Source of the DNA: Pseudomonas subflava | Lineage (GTDB): Bacteria; Pseudomonadota; Gammaproteobacteria; Pseudomonadales; Pseudomonadaceae | Direction of reading: 5' to 3' | Assembly (NCBI RefSeq): GCF_023823685.1 | Contig: NZ_JAMXBF010000014.1 | Location: forward strand, 62,001 to 126,000 | DNA: 64,000 nucleotides | Part shown: piece by piece, positions 13,990-23,146 of the stretch | Layout: the number at the start of each line of letters is the position of its first letter | How positions within the stretch are numbered: position 1 is the stretch's first letter | The notes under the pieces: generated by a model | Seen by the model: the letters and a program-made list of their open reading frames with translations, nothing else | Database searches by the model: none | Told to the model about the DNA's origin: nothing | Made by a program: the position numbers and the translations under genes

Positions 13990-16578
13990 CTACTCCTGGT
14001 CGGTGAGGGCCGAGCGGCCCTTGGTCTGCGCTGCGCGCTGGGCCTTGGCGAGCTCCTGCTGCACCAGGCGCGCCAGAGCCTGTTCATCCATGCCGGCCGA
14101 GGGGTGGATGTTGATGATGATGGGCGCCGGCGGGGCCATGGCCACGGCGCGGGCCTGCGGGGCGGCAGACAGCGGCGGGCGGTTGTCCATGGCGATGGCG
14201 CTGCCGGCGGTACCGAAGCCGATGGCGCCGGCCGCAACGAGCTGCTTGCCCATGCTGGTGACCGCCGCCAGCGGGCCGCGCTGGCCCTTGAGCAGGCCTT
14301 GCTCCAGCCCGGCCATGGTGAAGCCGCCCAGCGTGGCGAACACACGCGAGGGCGAGTGAATACCGAGCTTCTCCTTGAACCAGCCGATGGTGCTGTCGCC
14401 GACCTCGCCGATGGCGGTTTTCACGGCGCCGAGCTTGTTGCGGATGCCGGTGACCAGGCCCTCGAGCAGCATGCTGCCGAACTCGCTGAATTTGCCGGGC
14501 ATCTCTATGCCGAAGTAGTTCATCACGCCGGCGAAGGCGCGGTAGAACAGGCCGAGCGGCATGAAGTCGGCGATCAGCTTGGCGATACCGACCAGGCCGC
14601 CATCGAAGCCGGCCTTCACCTCGGCCCACAGCCCGAGGAAGAAGCCCTTGATGGGCTCCCAGTGCTTGTAGATGAGGTAGGCGGCGCCGGCGATGGCGGT
14701 GACGGCCAGGCCGATGGGGTTAAGCATCAGCGCGCGGCCGATGAGCATGATGGCCTTGCCCACCAGCGGCAGTGCGACGCGGCCCAGGTTGAGCAGCACG
14801 CCGGCGAGGCTGGTGCCCTTGAAGGCGAACAGGGTGAGCGCGTAGCGCGCCATGGCGAACGGGCCGAGGAAGCTGGCCATGGCCAGGGTGACGGCGCCGA
14901 AGCCCGCGGCCAGCAGGGCGACGCCGGCGACCGTCTTGAGGATCTGCGCGGCGAGTTCGGGGTTGGCCTTGACCCAGGTGTTCACGCGGCTGACCACGCT
15001 GTTGAAGCTGGTGATCAGCTCCAGCAGCGCCGGCTTGAGAGTTTCGCCCAGCGCGGAAGAGAGGTTGAAGGCCTGGTTCTGCGCCATCTGCAGGCGGGCG
15101 GACAGCAGCTGGGCGCGGATGTCCGCCTCGCGCTGCATGGAGCCGTCCGCTGCGGCGGCGTTGGCCAGTTCCAGCTGGCGGCGGTACTCGCCCATGTTCT
15201 GGGCCAGCTTGGCGGCGTCGTCGCTGAACTCGTCGCCGAACAGCTGGGTGGCGACGCTGAGCTGCTCGGCCTTGGGCAGCTTGTTGATGGACTCCAGCAC
15301 CTGCTGCAGGGTGTCGGTGGCGTTCTCGGCCATGCCGTTCTGGATGGCCTTGGCCTCCAGCCCCAGGGCCTTGAGGCCCTTCTGGAAGCGCGCGGGCTGC
15401 TCGGTGGCGACGGCCAGCTCGCGGATCATCGCGTTGGTGGCAGTGCTGGCGGTTTCCGCCGTAGCGCCCAGGGTGAGGAAGGTGGAGCCGAGGGCGGCGG
15501 CTTCCTTGTAGCTCATGCCCACCGTGGCGGCGATACCGGCGGTGCGTTGCAGCACGTCGATGATGTCGGCGCCCTTGGACTTGGCGTTGTCGTCCAGGTA
15601 GTTGATGGCGTCACCGAGCTGGTCGACGTTGGCGATCGGCACCTTGTAGAGGTCGGCGATGCGCGCCAGGTTCTCGCCGATCTGGTCGGCCGGCAGTTCG
15701 AAGGCGGTGGCGGCATTGGCGGCGACGCCGGTGAACTTCAGCAGGTCGTCCTTGCCCTGCACGCCCATGCGCGCGGCGCCTTCCACCAGGGCGGCAATCT
15801 CGGTGGTGGCCATGGGGATGCGCGTGGACATCTCTTTGATGCTGGCCGCCATCTCGTGATAAGTGCCGGTGAGCTGGCCGTTGGCATCGCGGGCGCCGGC
15901 CACCTGCTTGGCGACGCCGGCCATGGCGTCTTCAAAGCTCATGTAGTCCTTGACCATGCTCACCACGGGCAGGCCCATGCCGGCGCCCAGGGCGGCCGCG
16001 CCGGCGCCGGTACCGGCCATGCTGCCGGCGAGCGCCTGGGTCTTGTCGTATTGGGCACGCGCCGCGGCCAGGCGCTTTTGCTGCTGCACCAGGGCCTGCA
16101 TGCGCCGCGTCTGGGCGCCGATGGCCTCGGTGGTTTCCTGGATCCGCTGCTTGAGCTCGCGCGAGTGCTGGCTCAGGTCGCGGGTGCTGATGCCGGCAGC
16201 GCTGAGCTTGGTGCGTAGGCCCTGGAGTTCGGCCTGCTGCTCCTGGTGCTTGCGCTTGAGGTCGGTGGCGGCGCGGACGGCGGCTTGCATGTCCGCCACC
16301 ATTTCGCGCGTTGGGACGCCGGTGGCTGCCATCTGCCTGCCGAGGTCCTTGACCTGGTCGCGGGCGGCCTGCAGGTCGGTGGCGGTCTTGGCGGTGGCGT
16401 TGCGCAGGATCGACCAGCTGCGGATGTCGGCTTGCTGCGCCTGCAGGGCCTTGAGCTGGTCGCGGGATTGTTTGAGGGCCTGGCCGAGGCCGATGTTGCC
16501 CTGGGTGATGGCGCGGATGGGGCGGGTGGCGCGGTCGATGGCCTGGAGGATTACCTCCATTTTCAGGTCATTTGCCAT
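13990..16578 (-). CDS. T: tail tape measure protein T
   Basis: An 862-residue tape measure protein that sets tail length. Long coiled-coil regions fill residues 1-170. These are followed by a TP901-type core with SFEDAMAGVAKQVAGARD and several hydrophobic segments near 540-650 (LLAAGFGAVTLAMASFLGPF; ALMLNPIGLAVTAIAGAAYL). The C-terminal AGMDEQALARLVQQEL is conserved in P2-like T proteins. The length is close to P2 gpT (815). It is preceded by the E/E' chaperone frame with the expected frameshift. Confidence 0.95.
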   Translation of the reverse strand: MANDLKMEVILQAIDRATRPIRAITQGNIGLGQALKQSRDQLKALQAQQADIRSWSILRNATAKTATDLQAARDQVKDLGRQMAATGVPTREMVADMQAAVRAATDLKRKHQEQQAELQGLRTKLSAAGISTRDLSQHSRELKQRIQETTEAIGAQTRRMQALVQQQKRLAAARAQYDKTQALAGSMAGTGAGAAALGAGMGLPVVSMVKDYMSFEDAMAGVAKQVAGARDANGQLTGTYHEMAASIKEMSTRIPMATTEIAALVEGAARMGVQGKDDLLKFTGVAANAATAFELPADQIGENLARIADLYKVPIANVDQLGDAINYLDDNAKSKGADIIDVLQRTAGIAATVGMSYKEAAALGSTFLTLGATAETASTATNAMIRELAVATEQPARFQKGLKALGLEAKAIQNGMAENATDTLQQVLESINKLPKAEQLSVATQLFGDEFSDDAAKLAQNMGEYRRQLELANAAAADGSMQREADIRAQLLSARLQMAQNQAFNLSSALGETLKPALLELITSFNSVVSRVNTWVKANPELAAQILKTVAGVALLAAGFGAVTLAMASFLGPFAMARYALTLFAFKGTSLAGVLLNLGRVALPLVGKAIMLIGRALMLNPIGLAVTAIAGAAYLIYKHWEPIKGFFLGLWAEVKAGFDGGLVGIAKLIADFMPLGLFYRAFAGVMNYFGIEMPGKFSEFGSMLLEGLVTGIRNKLGAVKTAIGEVGDSTIGWFKEKLGIHSPSRVFATLGGFTMAGLEQGLLKGQRGPLAAVTSMGKQLVAAGAIGFGTAGSAIAMDNRPPLSAAPQARAVAMAPPAPIIINIHPSAGMDEQALARLVQQELAKAQRAAQTKGRSALTDQE

Positions 16579-17097
16579 CGTTCCCTTCCCAGCGGCTTCT
16601 GGCCCGCTCGCGCCATTCCATCAGTTCCGACAGGGGCAGCGGGTCCAACTCCACCGGCCCCCAGTGAAAGACCATGGCCAGGTCGGCCATGGCGTCTTCT
16701 ACGCAACGAGGGCAGCCGCCTTCGCCGACTTCGTGAGCAAAAAACTGGCGACGACCACCCCGCACTGGAGCAGGTCGGCCGGGTCCATGCGGCCGATCTC
16801 GGGGTCGGTGAGGCTGGGCAGGGTGATGCGCGGCAGCACCTTGCGCAGCGCGAGCACGTCCATCTGGGCCAGGTCGGCCAGGGTGACGCCGCGCAGCTCG
16901 CCGCTCATGGGCTTGCGCAGGGTGATCTGCTCGATCTTCTGCTCGCCGCGGACGATGGGGGTGTCGAGGGTGATGACTTCCTCGTTGGGGTTCTTGGCCT
17001 GGGCGGCCGGCGCCGGAGCTGCGGCTGCCGCGGCGGCCTGCGCTTCGTGGGTGGCTTCCTGCTGCATGTCGTGCGCGTTGTCGGTGATGCTGCCCAT
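16568..17097 (-). CDS. E': tail assembly protein E+E' (product of -1 frameshift)
   Basis: Ribosomes that slip -1 at TTTTTTG (16744-16738) leave the E frame and read FAHEVGEGGCPRCVEDAMAD, continuing into the 40-residue gpE' frame (MADLAMVFHWGPVEL...SRWEGNDGK) that ends at 16568. The fusion is the chaperone for the tape measure protein, as P2 E+E' and lambda gpG-T. The coordinates give the joined span. The unshifted frame stops at 16699. A start at 16690 (MADLAMVF) would also allow separate translation. The extension overlaps the start of T by 11 bp. Confidence 0.85.
16699..17097 (-). CDS. E: tail assembly protein E
   Basis: A 132-residue protein with an Ala/Pro-rich N-terminus and a conserved core (VITLDTPIVRGEQKIEQITLRKP, then LADLAQMDVLALRKVLPRI), matching the P2 gpE / mu-like gp41 tail assembly family. 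AAGGAG precedes the start. It is the unshifted product. The -1 product E' acts with it in loading the tape measure protein. Confidence 0.9.
   Translation of the reverse strand: MGSITDNAHDMQQEATHEAQAAAAAAAPAPAAQAKNPNEEVITLDTPIVRGEQKIEQITLRKPMSGELRGVTLADLAQMDVLALRKVLPRITLPSLTDPEIGRMDPADLLQCGVVVASFLLTKSAKAAALVA
16738..16744 (-). promoter_or_regulatory. -1 programmed frameshift heptamer TTTTTTG
   Basis: The minus strand reads AGT TTT TTG CTC in the E frame, giving T_TTT_TTG, the same slippery heptamer as P2 gene E. The -1 frame is open from here through E'. Confidence 0.9.
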
Positions 17098-17154
17098 GGT
17101 GGGGTGCTCCTTCGTTCAGGGGGGAGGCCGGCGCAGCGCGCCGGCGGGGATCGG

Positions 17155-17670
17155 TCAGAGGCCGATGTTCTGGCGGTGGGCGGCGAGCAGGTCTTCGCCA
17201 TCGACGATGAACACGAAGTTCAGGAGGTCGATTTCGATGATCACTTCGCCGTCGACGGTGAGCTTGTAGTAGGTGCAGGTGACGGTGATTTCGTGCTCGG
17301 TGTCTTCGCCCGGGGCGGCGTCGCCGAAGCTGATTTCCTCATGCCGGCCGCGCACCACTACTTCCACGGCGCTGGCGTCGCCGGTGTCGTCGCGCTGGAC
17401 CGAGCCCATGAAGCGCAACATCACGCCATCGGCGCGGGTGATGCCGTACTGGCGCAGGGCGATGAGCGACCAGCCGCCCAGGGTGTAGCTGAGCTGGATG
17501 CCGTCGTCGGAATGGCCGAGGTCGACCTTGACCGGGCCGTCCATGCCGCCGGCGCGGAAGGACTCCATCTTGCGCGCGAGGTTCGGCAACGTGACGGTCT
17601 TGGCCTCGCCCTGGTGGCTGTTGCCGTCGTTGAACATGTTCATGTGCTTGAGCTTTTTGGGCAGCGCCAT
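17155..17670 (-). CDS. FII: major tail tube protein FII
   Basis: A 171-residue tube protein like P2 gpFII. MALPKKLKHMNMFNDGNSH is the family start. VTLPNLARKMESFRAGGMDGP and the C-terminal VIIEIDLLNFVFIVDGEDLL are conserved. The normal length is about 170. It lies between FI and E in the late operon driven from the dyad at 18992. Confidence 0.97.
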   Translation of the reverse strand: MALPKKLKHMNMFNDGNSHQGEAKTVTLPNLARKMESFRAGGMDGPVKVDLGHSDDGIQLSYTLGGWSLIALRQYGITRADGVMLRFMGSVQRDDTGDASAVEVVVRGRHEEISFGDAAPGEDTEHEITVTCTYYKLTVDGEVIIEIDLLNFVFIVDGEDLLAAHRQNIGL

Positions 17671-17717
17671 GGTGGTGCTCTCCTACGGCGCGGCCGGGGC
17701 CGCGCGGGTGAATGGGA

Positions 17718-18908
17718 TCAGGCCTTGACGCTCTGGGCGAAGGTCATCAGGTAGCGGTCGGTGATGCGCTGGCGGAACAGCAGGTTTTCCAGCGGCGGGA
17801 CGGGGGTGTAGTCGTAGTCCAGGAAGAGCTTGCCGGCCTTGAGGGTGGTGGCGTCGTTGGCGGACTCGTCGAACCAGCACTGGCCGTCGATGATGTAGCC
17901 GGCGGTCTTCAGCTCGCGGAACTTGGCGTTGACGCCGTCGATGATGTCCTTCACCAGGGAGCCGTGCATGGGCTTGTCCACGGCCCAGAAGTGGGCCTCG
18001 GCCATGGTGTCGGCCAGCACCTGGGCGGTGCGGGTGTAGTTCTCGAAGGCGAACAGCGGGTCGGCGCTGCAGGTGCGGTTGCCCCAGAAGCGGAAGCCCT
18101 CGCGACGGATCAGCGTGGTGACGTCCGCGGCGTTGAGCAGGCCGGCGTCTGTGGCGGGGTTCTGCAGGTCCCAGAAGATGTCTTTGGTGAGGCCGGACAC
18201 GCCGTTGACCGGCACGTTGGACAGGGTTTTGTGCCAGCCGGTTTGCTCGTCGATCTTGGCGCGCAGGCCCAGGGCGCGGGCGACGGCAGAAGCCGGGGCG
18301 TTGGCGCTGGTGGCGGTGTCCCAGTTCACGAAGTCAGGCCAGATGAGCATCAGCTCGCGGGAGCCGAAGCCCTCGCGGTAGGCGATGGCCTCGGAGACGC
18401 TCTCGCAGTCCCAGGCACTGGCATAGGCGAAGGCGCGCATCTTCTCGGCGGTGGCGGCCAGCTCGGTGGACACGGCGAGGTTGTCCAGCCCTGGCACGCC
18501 CAGGATGCGCGGGCGTACGCCGAGCTGCACTTCTGCCGCCAGCAGGGCCTTGAGGCCGGTGTATTGGCCGTCGGCAGTGACACCGCCGATGATCTTGGTG
18601 GTTTGGTCCGCTTCCTTGGCGGCGGCATCGGCGCCTTCGCCTTCGGCCACGCGCACCACGACGGTGACCGGGCTGGCCTGGTCGGCGATGGCGTCCAGGC
18701 TGCGGGCGAGGGTGCCCAGCTCGCCGGCCTTGCCGGACGCGGTGAGCACGTCGGTGAGCAGCACGGGTTTGTTGAGCGGGAAGGTGGCGGCGTCGGCATC
18801 GCTGGCGGTGCAGACCATGCCCACCACGGCGGTGGCGATAGTGCGAATGGGGCGGATGCCCTCGTTGATTTCGAGGACTCGGACGCCGTGATGGTAATCG
18901 GTGGCCAT
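17718..18908 (-). CDS. FI: contractile tail sheath protein FI
   Basis: A 396-residue sheath protein, the same length as P2 gpFI. It starts MATDYHHGVRVLEINEG (P2-type), and the C-terminal FLDYDYTPVPPLENLLF and DRYLMTFAQSVKA are sheath hallmarks used in interlocking subunits. AGGAG lies ten bases before the start. It is the first gene of the FI-FII-E-T-U-D operon, 93 bp downstream of the centre of an Ogr-type dyad. Confidence 0.97.
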   Translation of the reverse strand: MATDYHHGVRVLEINEGIRPIRTIATAVVGMVCTASDADAATFPLNKPVLLTDVLTASGKAGELGTLARSLDAIADQASPVTVVVRVAEGEGADAAAKEADQTTKIIGGVTADGQYTGLKALLAAEVQLGVRPRILGVPGLDNLAVSTELAATAEKMRAFAYASAWDCESVSEAIAYREGFGSRELMLIWPDFVNWDTATSANAPASAVARALGLRAKIDEQTGWHKTLSNVPVNGVSGLTKDIFWDLQNPATDAGLLNAADVTTLIRREGFRFWGNRTCSADPLFAFENYTRTAQVLADTMAEAHFWAVDKPMHGSLVKDIIDGVNAKFRELKTAGYIIDGQCWFDESANDATTLKAGKLFLDYDYTPVPPLENLLFRQRITDRYLMTFAQSVKA

Positions 18909-18991
18909 TGGGCAGCTCCTGGTGGGCGTGATGCCGGTTCAGTGAGCCTTGAGAGTGACGCGCGCGCGCAAGCGGGGCGAGCGGCTGGCGG

Positions 18992-19010
18992 TGTAGCGGG
19001 GCGCGCTACA
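18992..19010 (-). promoter_or_regulatory. Ogr-type late promoter dyad upstream of FI
   Basis: TGTAGC-GGGGCGC-GCTACA, a perfect 6-bp inverted repeat. Its centre is 93 bp from the FI start codon. Positioned and shaped like the P2 TGT-N12-ACA late-promoter element (here N13), it is one of three copies in the prophage. Confidence 0.85.
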
Positions 19011-19020
19011 GGGCGGGCAT

Positions 19021-19042
19021 AAAAAAGCCCGCCGAAGCGGGC
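19021..19042 (-). terminator. terminator after the V-to-fibre-assembly operon
   Basis: On the minus strand GCCCGC-TTCG-GCGGGC is followed by TTTTTT. It separates the fibre-assembly gene from the FI promoter, as in P2. Confidence 0.9.
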
Positions 19043-19063
19043 AACCCCTCCCCAGGGATTCGG

Positions 19064-19651
19064 TCAGGTGCCGGTGTTGTTACCGATGCCGGCTACGGCG
19101 GCCTCGATCGCGGCGATGGTTTCGGCGGCGATGTCCTGGGCCTGTTCGATATCGCCCGCGTCAATGGCTACGCGGATCTGCTCCTTGGCCTGCAGGCGGG
19201 TTTCGCGGATGAGGTAGAGCGCCTCGGTGTAGGCCGCCGCCTCGGCCAGGATGCTGTCGGCGGCCTGGCGCGGCGTGCGCCCGTTGATGGCCCAGGCGGC
19301 GACCATGCGCGGCACCTCGCCCTGGTAGCCGGCCGCGGCGAAGGCTTCCGCCTCGAGGCGGGCGCGGTCGTATTCCACGGCGCGCAGCGGGTCGCCGGCG
19401 ACCTTGGCGCGAGCCGCATCTGCGGCATCGTCTATGCGCTGGCACAGATCGTCGCTGGTGGTTGCGGGTTCGGGGCGCTCGACCAGTACCGGGTGGCCGT
19501 TAGCGTCCGGCTGGATGACCTTGCCCGCCGTTTGGCCGGCCAGCAGAGCCTGATAGGCCTTATTGGTGACCGGTACCGCATCCGCTGGCATGCGGTCGCC
19601 ATGGATGGCGCTGTGGAAAAAGCCCATGGCAGAGGGTGAGAAGTAGTGCAT
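19064..19651 (-). CDS. tail fibre assembly / tail protein (G position)
   Basis: A 195-residue protein (MHYFSPSAMGFFHSAIHGD) with AAGGAG just upstream. The N-terminal FYHS-like segment, then VPVTNKAYQALLAGQ and G-K-V-I-Q-P-D-A-N-G, are typical of phage tail fibre assembly chaperones. The C-terminal half is helical with AEAAAYTEALYLIRETR. Encoded directly after the tail fibre gene, it occupies the place of P2 gpG and probably folds the fibre tip. The 10-bp gap to H suggests translational coupling. Confidence 0.85.
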   Translation of the reverse strand: MHYFSPSAMGFFHSAIHGDRMPADAVPVTNKAYQALLAGQTAGKVIQPDANGHPVLVERPEPATTSDDLCQRIDDAADAARAKVAGDPLRAVEYDRARLEAEAFAAAGYQGEVPRMVAAWAINGRTPRQAADSILAEAAAYTEALYLIRETRLQAKEQIRVAIDAGDIEQAQDIAAETIAAIEAAVAGIGNNTGT

Positions 19652-19661
19652 TGCTGTCTCC

Positions 19662-20981
19662 TTAGTAGCCGATGGAAATCCACGGCGCACTGGGTTGCCC
19701 TGTGGTGCCTAAGCAGTAAACGTTGAACTGGACACCGTTCACGTACTGAACGCCGAGGCTGCTGGTGAAGCTCGTGGAGCCTTGGGAGAAGGAGTTGCCG
19801 ACCAGAGTGAGCAGGGCAGCACTGGGGAAGGTGAGCGGACGGATGATAGTTACGCTTCCGCCCGCCTGAACCGCAGGACCCGTGCCCCATTGGATGATCA
19901 AACTACCGAGCCAGAAGGGGAACACGACGTAGCCGTTGGTGGCGATCAGGATGGCGAAGCCCCAGCGCAGCTTCTTGGGCGTGACCGCTACGTCGTCCAG
20001 CGCGCCGGCATTGACCTCGGCTTGCGTGCCCACGCGCAGGACACCGCGCAGGGCTTCCGTGGCGTTCGCGGCGGCCGAGCGGATGGCCTGGAACACGCGC
20101 AACGCTGTCATGCGACGGGTGTTGTTGGTGCCGCCTTCTGCGTCCACCTGGGTGGCGTTGAGCGCCGCGGTTAGCTCGAACGTCAGAGCGGTGGTACCGA
20201 CGGTGATGGCGCCGTTGGTGGTCAGCTCCCAGATGGTGTCCGCATGGGTGGCGCCTTGCTCCACGGGGACGGTCATGCCGGAGGTTACGTCGGTGCTGCT
20301 GTCGGCGTCGGTGGCACGCTCCCAGGCGGCGGCTGCGGCGATGTAGATGCCATTGTCCTTGGCGGAGGCCTGGTCTTTGACCAGGACACGGGCGCCGGCA
20401 GTGAGCAGGACACCGTCGATGGTCTGCAGGCCGCTGAGCACGATGTTGGCGGTGGTGGCCACCAGCACGCTGTCCTTGCTGTCGAGACGGGCCAGGGCGG
20501 CGGCGACGCTGATGTCTACATAGCTGCGGGTGGCCAGCACCACGCTGGGGTCGATCTTGAGGGTGATGTTCTGGGTGCTGCTGACCAGCAGGTTGATGCG
20601 TACCACCTGGGTGCGGCCGCTGCCCTGGCTGAGCTGGGGCTTGAAGGTCGGCGGACTGTTGGCGATGGCGACCATGTCGCCGTCTTCGTCGTACAGGCTC
20701 ACCTCGCGGATCCACCAGCCGCCCACGTCCTCGGGGATGACCTGTTCGGCCACGATGATCGAGGCGTTGGTGGGGGACACGCTGAGTTGGTTGAGCGGGG
20801 CGCGGCGGCGCTCGTTGATCAGCGTGGTTTGATCCCTGTTCGGCGTTGGCTCGGCTCCGCCTGCGTCGCCGACGCCCATCTGCGAGATGTTGAACGGAAG
20901 GCCCAGCGCCTGGGCATTCGCCAGCTTCGCCTCACCGACAGCGGTGAGGATGGCCATGTATTGCGAGTTCTGGTCTGCCAT
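19662..20981 (-). CDS. H: tail fibre protein H
   Basis: A 439-residue fibre. The N-terminal 150 residues (MADQNSQYMAILTAVGEAKL through DPSVVLATRSYVD) match the conserved baseplate-binding domain of P2-like fibres. A repeat-like shaft follows (SKDSVLVATTANIVLSGLQT and the DNGIY/WERATDADS module), and a distinct receptor-binding tip ends WISIGY. It is shorter than P2 H (669). The tip is expected to vary between relatives and determines host range. Its start overlaps the stop of I (TAATG). Confidence 0.93.
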   Translation of the reverse strand: MADQNSQYMAILTAVGEAKLANAQALGLPFNISQMGVGDAGGAEPTPNRDQTTLINERRRAPLNQLSVSPTNASIIVAEQVIPEDVGGWWIREVSLYDEDGDMVAIANSPPTFKPQLSQGSGRTQVVRINLLVSSTQNITLKIDPSVVLATRSYVDISVAAALARLDSKDSVLVATTANIVLSGLQTIDGVLLTAGARVLVKDQASAKDNGIYIAAAAAWERATDADSSTDVTSGMTVPVEQGATHADTIWELTTNGAITVGTTALTFELTAALNATQVDAEGGTNNTRRMTALRVFQAIRSAAANATEALRGVLRVGTQAEVNAGALDDVAVTPKKLRWGFAILIATNGYVVFPFWLGSLIIQWGTGPAVQAGGSVTIIRPLTFPSAALLTLVGNSFSQGSTSFTSSLGVQYVNGVQFNVYCLGTTGQPSAPWISIGY

Positions 20982-21595
20982 TAGTAGATGTCCATATGGT
21001 CGATGACGTGTTCGCGGGCGCCCCAGGCCAGCGTGCCGCCGACCTCGATCGGCCGCGCCGCGGGCGGGTAGATGTCCAGCTCGTCGCCAGTGGTGAGGAC
21101 GGCGCCGATGTGCTCGGTGCCGTGAAGGTCGAGGCTGATGGCCAGGCCGATCAGGTGGCGGGTGAGGGGTTTGGCGTCGTCGATCAGCCAGGTGAGTTCC
21201 TGGTACATCTCGTCGGTGATGCCGGTGTCGAGCACGCCGACCATCAGCCGGAAGGTGCCGGGCACGCCGGACGGCACCTCCTCGAACCACTCGAAAACCT
21301 CGATGAGGTAGCCCAGCGGCTCGACCACGCGGCGGAGCGCGCCGATGGTGCCTTTGCGGGCGTGGATGAAGTAGGCGGCGCGGATGGCGGCGCGCTTGGC
21401 GCTCTCCGGCCAGGCCTGGGACCAGCGGTCGACCGAGAAGGCCCAGGCGAGAAACGGGAGGAATGCCAGCGGGCAGGCGTCCGGGTTCCAGAGGTCGCGG
21501 ATGGGCACCGGGACGCGCTGAATTTCCGCCAGTGCTTCGGCGGCCAGGCGCTCTAGCTCGCTGGCATTGCCGGGCAGCAGGCGGGCGGCCATCAC
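20981..21595 (-). CDS. I: baseplate/tail protein I
   Basis: A 204-residue P2 gpI homologue. LLPGNASELERLAAEALAEI, IRDLWNPDACPLAFLPFLAW and WSQAWPESAKRAAI are the family signature, and the C-terminal half holds DDAKPLTRHL. The protein connects fibre to baseplate. It overlaps J by 4 bp and H by one base. Confidence 0.96.
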   Translation of the reverse strand: MMAARLLPGNASELERLAAEALAEIQRVPVPIRDLWNPDACPLAFLPFLAWAFSVDRWSQAWPESAKRAAIRAAYFIHARKGTIGALRRVVEPLGYLIEVFEWFEEVPSGVPGTFRLMVGVLDTGITDEMYQELTWLIDDAKPLTRHLIGLAISLDLHGTEHIGAVLTTGDELDIYPPAARPIEVGGTLAWGAREHVIDHMDIY

Positions 21596-22503
21596 TCGGC
21601 CACCGTGACGCTATGCGCGGTGCAGTAGGGCGCCTGGCTGTCGGTGGCGATCACGTCCAACCAGCCGGGGAGCTCGACCTTGCGGACGCCCTCGATGTGC
21701 AGGGCGGCGTCCAGCGCCGAGCGGTGCACACTCATGCCAAGGCGGCGACGCCGGTTCACAAGGGCGACCAGGCGGGCCTCCGCGGCGGCGCGGATGACCT
21801 CCGACTCCGGACCTACGGTGTTCAGATGCAGCACGGCGGTGACGGTGTAGTTGAGCACTTCGGCGCTTTGCACGGTGAGCCGATCCGCTACCGGGCGGCG
21901 GTCGTCATCGCTGAGGTAGGCGGCGACTCTGTCGAGCAGGTCCTGGCTGGCGGCGCCGTTGCCGAGTACGTCCTGCACGGTGACCACGGCTACGGCTGGC
22001 GACGGGCTGGCGGCGGTGGCATCGGCGACGCGGCCGTCTGCGCTGCGGGCGTGGAAGATGTAGGCGTTGCGCGGGCCAGCGACGGACAGGCCCTCCATGG
22101 CCATCTGGGTGCGCTCGCGCAGGCTGTCGTCGCCCTCCATGACGGCGGCAACGGGCGGCACGGCATTCGGGTCGGCCGGGATGATGGTCAGCTTTTCGAC
22201 GTTGAAGCGTGCTGCGATCTGTACCAGGTCGTCGCCCTTGGCGAACGCCAGCATGGTGGCGAGGGCCGCCTCGTTGACGCGTTGACGCCAGACGGTTTCG
22301 CGGTAGGCGTTCTCCTGCAGCAGCTTGGTGATGGGCTCGGACTCCAGCTCCAGGGTGGCGGCGACCTCGGCTTGCTTGTCGGATGGGTGCAGGCTGACGA
22401 AGTAGGCCTTGCGCGCGGCGAGGATCACTTCGTAGTCGATGGGCTCGACGACGTTGGGGGCCGGCAGCTGGCTGAGATCGATGGGCGTGAACGTGCCGGT
22501 CAT
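21592..22503 (-). CDS. J: baseplate wedge protein J
   Basis: A 303-residue gpJ homologue (P2 gpJ is 302). It starts MTGTFTPIDLSQLPAPNVVE at an ATG that overlaps the stop of W. LPAPNVVEPIDYEVILAARK, RETVWRQRVNEAALATMLAF and the middle AEVLNYTVTAVLHL are conserved. The protein builds the baseplate wedge with W and I. Confidence 0.97.
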   Translation of the reverse strand: MTGTFTPIDLSQLPAPNVVEPIDYEVILAARKAYFVSLHPSDKQAEVAATLELESEPITKLLQENAYRETVWRQRVNEAALATMLAFAKGDDLVQIAARFNVEKLTIIPADPNAVPPVAAVMEGDDSLRERTQMAMEGLSVAGPRNAYIFHARSADGRVADATAASPSPAVAVVTVQDVLGNGAASQDLLDRVAAYLSDDDRRPVADRLTVQSAEVLNYTVTAVLHLNTVGPESEVIRAAAEARLVALVNRRRRLGMSVHRSALDAALHIEGVRKVELPGWLDVIATDSQAPYCTAHSVTVAE

Positions 22504-22853
22504 GCGATGGCTCCCAGGCTCAGCGGCACGCGCAGGCTGAGCGGCTCGTTGGTGTCGGTGCGGGTGCCTTCGATGTCGAGCACGGCGGCGCCGGGCGTGG
22601 TGCTCGGCGTGAGCTGCACGCGGCTGAGGCGGATGCGTGGCTCCCAGCGCAGCAGCGCCATGGTGATGGCGGCGTAGGCCTGCAGGCGGGTGGCGTTGTT
22701 GAGGGGCCAGTCGAGCAGGTCCGCCATGGCGCAGCCGTATTCGCGGCGCATGACGCGGCTGCCGAGGGGCGTGGTGATGATGTCGCTGATGGACTGGGCC
22801 AGGTGCTGGCTGCCGGTGAGGGTGCGCCCGTTCTTGGCGCTCATGCCGATCAT
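22500..22853 (-). CDS. W: baseplate wedge protein W (gp25-like)
   Basis: A 117-residue gp25-like wedge protein. SQHLAQSISDIITTPLGSRV and RREYGCAMADLLDWP are the family core. It lies between the PAAR gene and J with a 4-bp overlap, the standard P2 order V-(PAAR)-W-J-I. Confidence 0.96.
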   Translation of the reverse strand: MIGMSAKNGRTLTGSQHLAQSISDIITTPLGSRVMRREYGCAMADLLDWPLNNATRLQAYAAITMALLRWEPRIRLSRVQLTPSTTPGAAVLDIEGTRTDTNEPLSLRVPLSLGAIA

Positions 22854-22855
22854 GG

Positions 22856-23146
22856 TCAGCCTCCGGCGAACACGTTGGGCGAGCCCTGGGCGACGGACGA
22901 GCCGCAGCCGACCGGGTCGCCGACACGGCCCAGGGGCTGGCCGTTGACGAACACGGTTGCGCTACCGTCGGCCAGGGTGCTGGCGTGGCAGGAGGGCGAC
23001 GGGTCGCAATGCGCGGCCCAGCCGTCGCCCTTGCGGTGGGCGGGAATGCCATTGATGAACACGTTGGGGCTGGCACCGGTGGACGGGCGCGGCGGAAATG
23101 CGCCGTGGCCGGTGCAGAGGTCGCCCAGGCGAGCTACGGCCGGCAT
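22856..23146 (-). CDS. PAAR-domain spike tip protein
   Basis: A 96-residue PAAR protein (MPAVARLGDLCTGHG). The two internal repeats SPNVFINGIPAHRKGD and TVFVNGQPLGRVGDPV, with His and Cys residues for a metal site, are diagnostic. It sharpens the tip of the V spike. P2 itself encodes no separate PAAR protein, while many Pseudomonas relatives do. The start overlaps the stop of V by one base. Confidence 0.93.
   Translation of the reverse strand: MPAVARLGDLCTGHGAFPPRPSTGASPNVFINGIPAHRKGDGWAAHCDPSPSCHASTLADGSATVFVNGQPLGRVGDPVGCGSSVAQGSPNVFAGG

Noticed and set aside
13900..16218. A 772-codon open frame on the plus strand opposite tape measure gene T
   Set aside because: Antisense to the conserved tail genes, with low-complexity composition and no ribosome binding site. 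A GC artefact.
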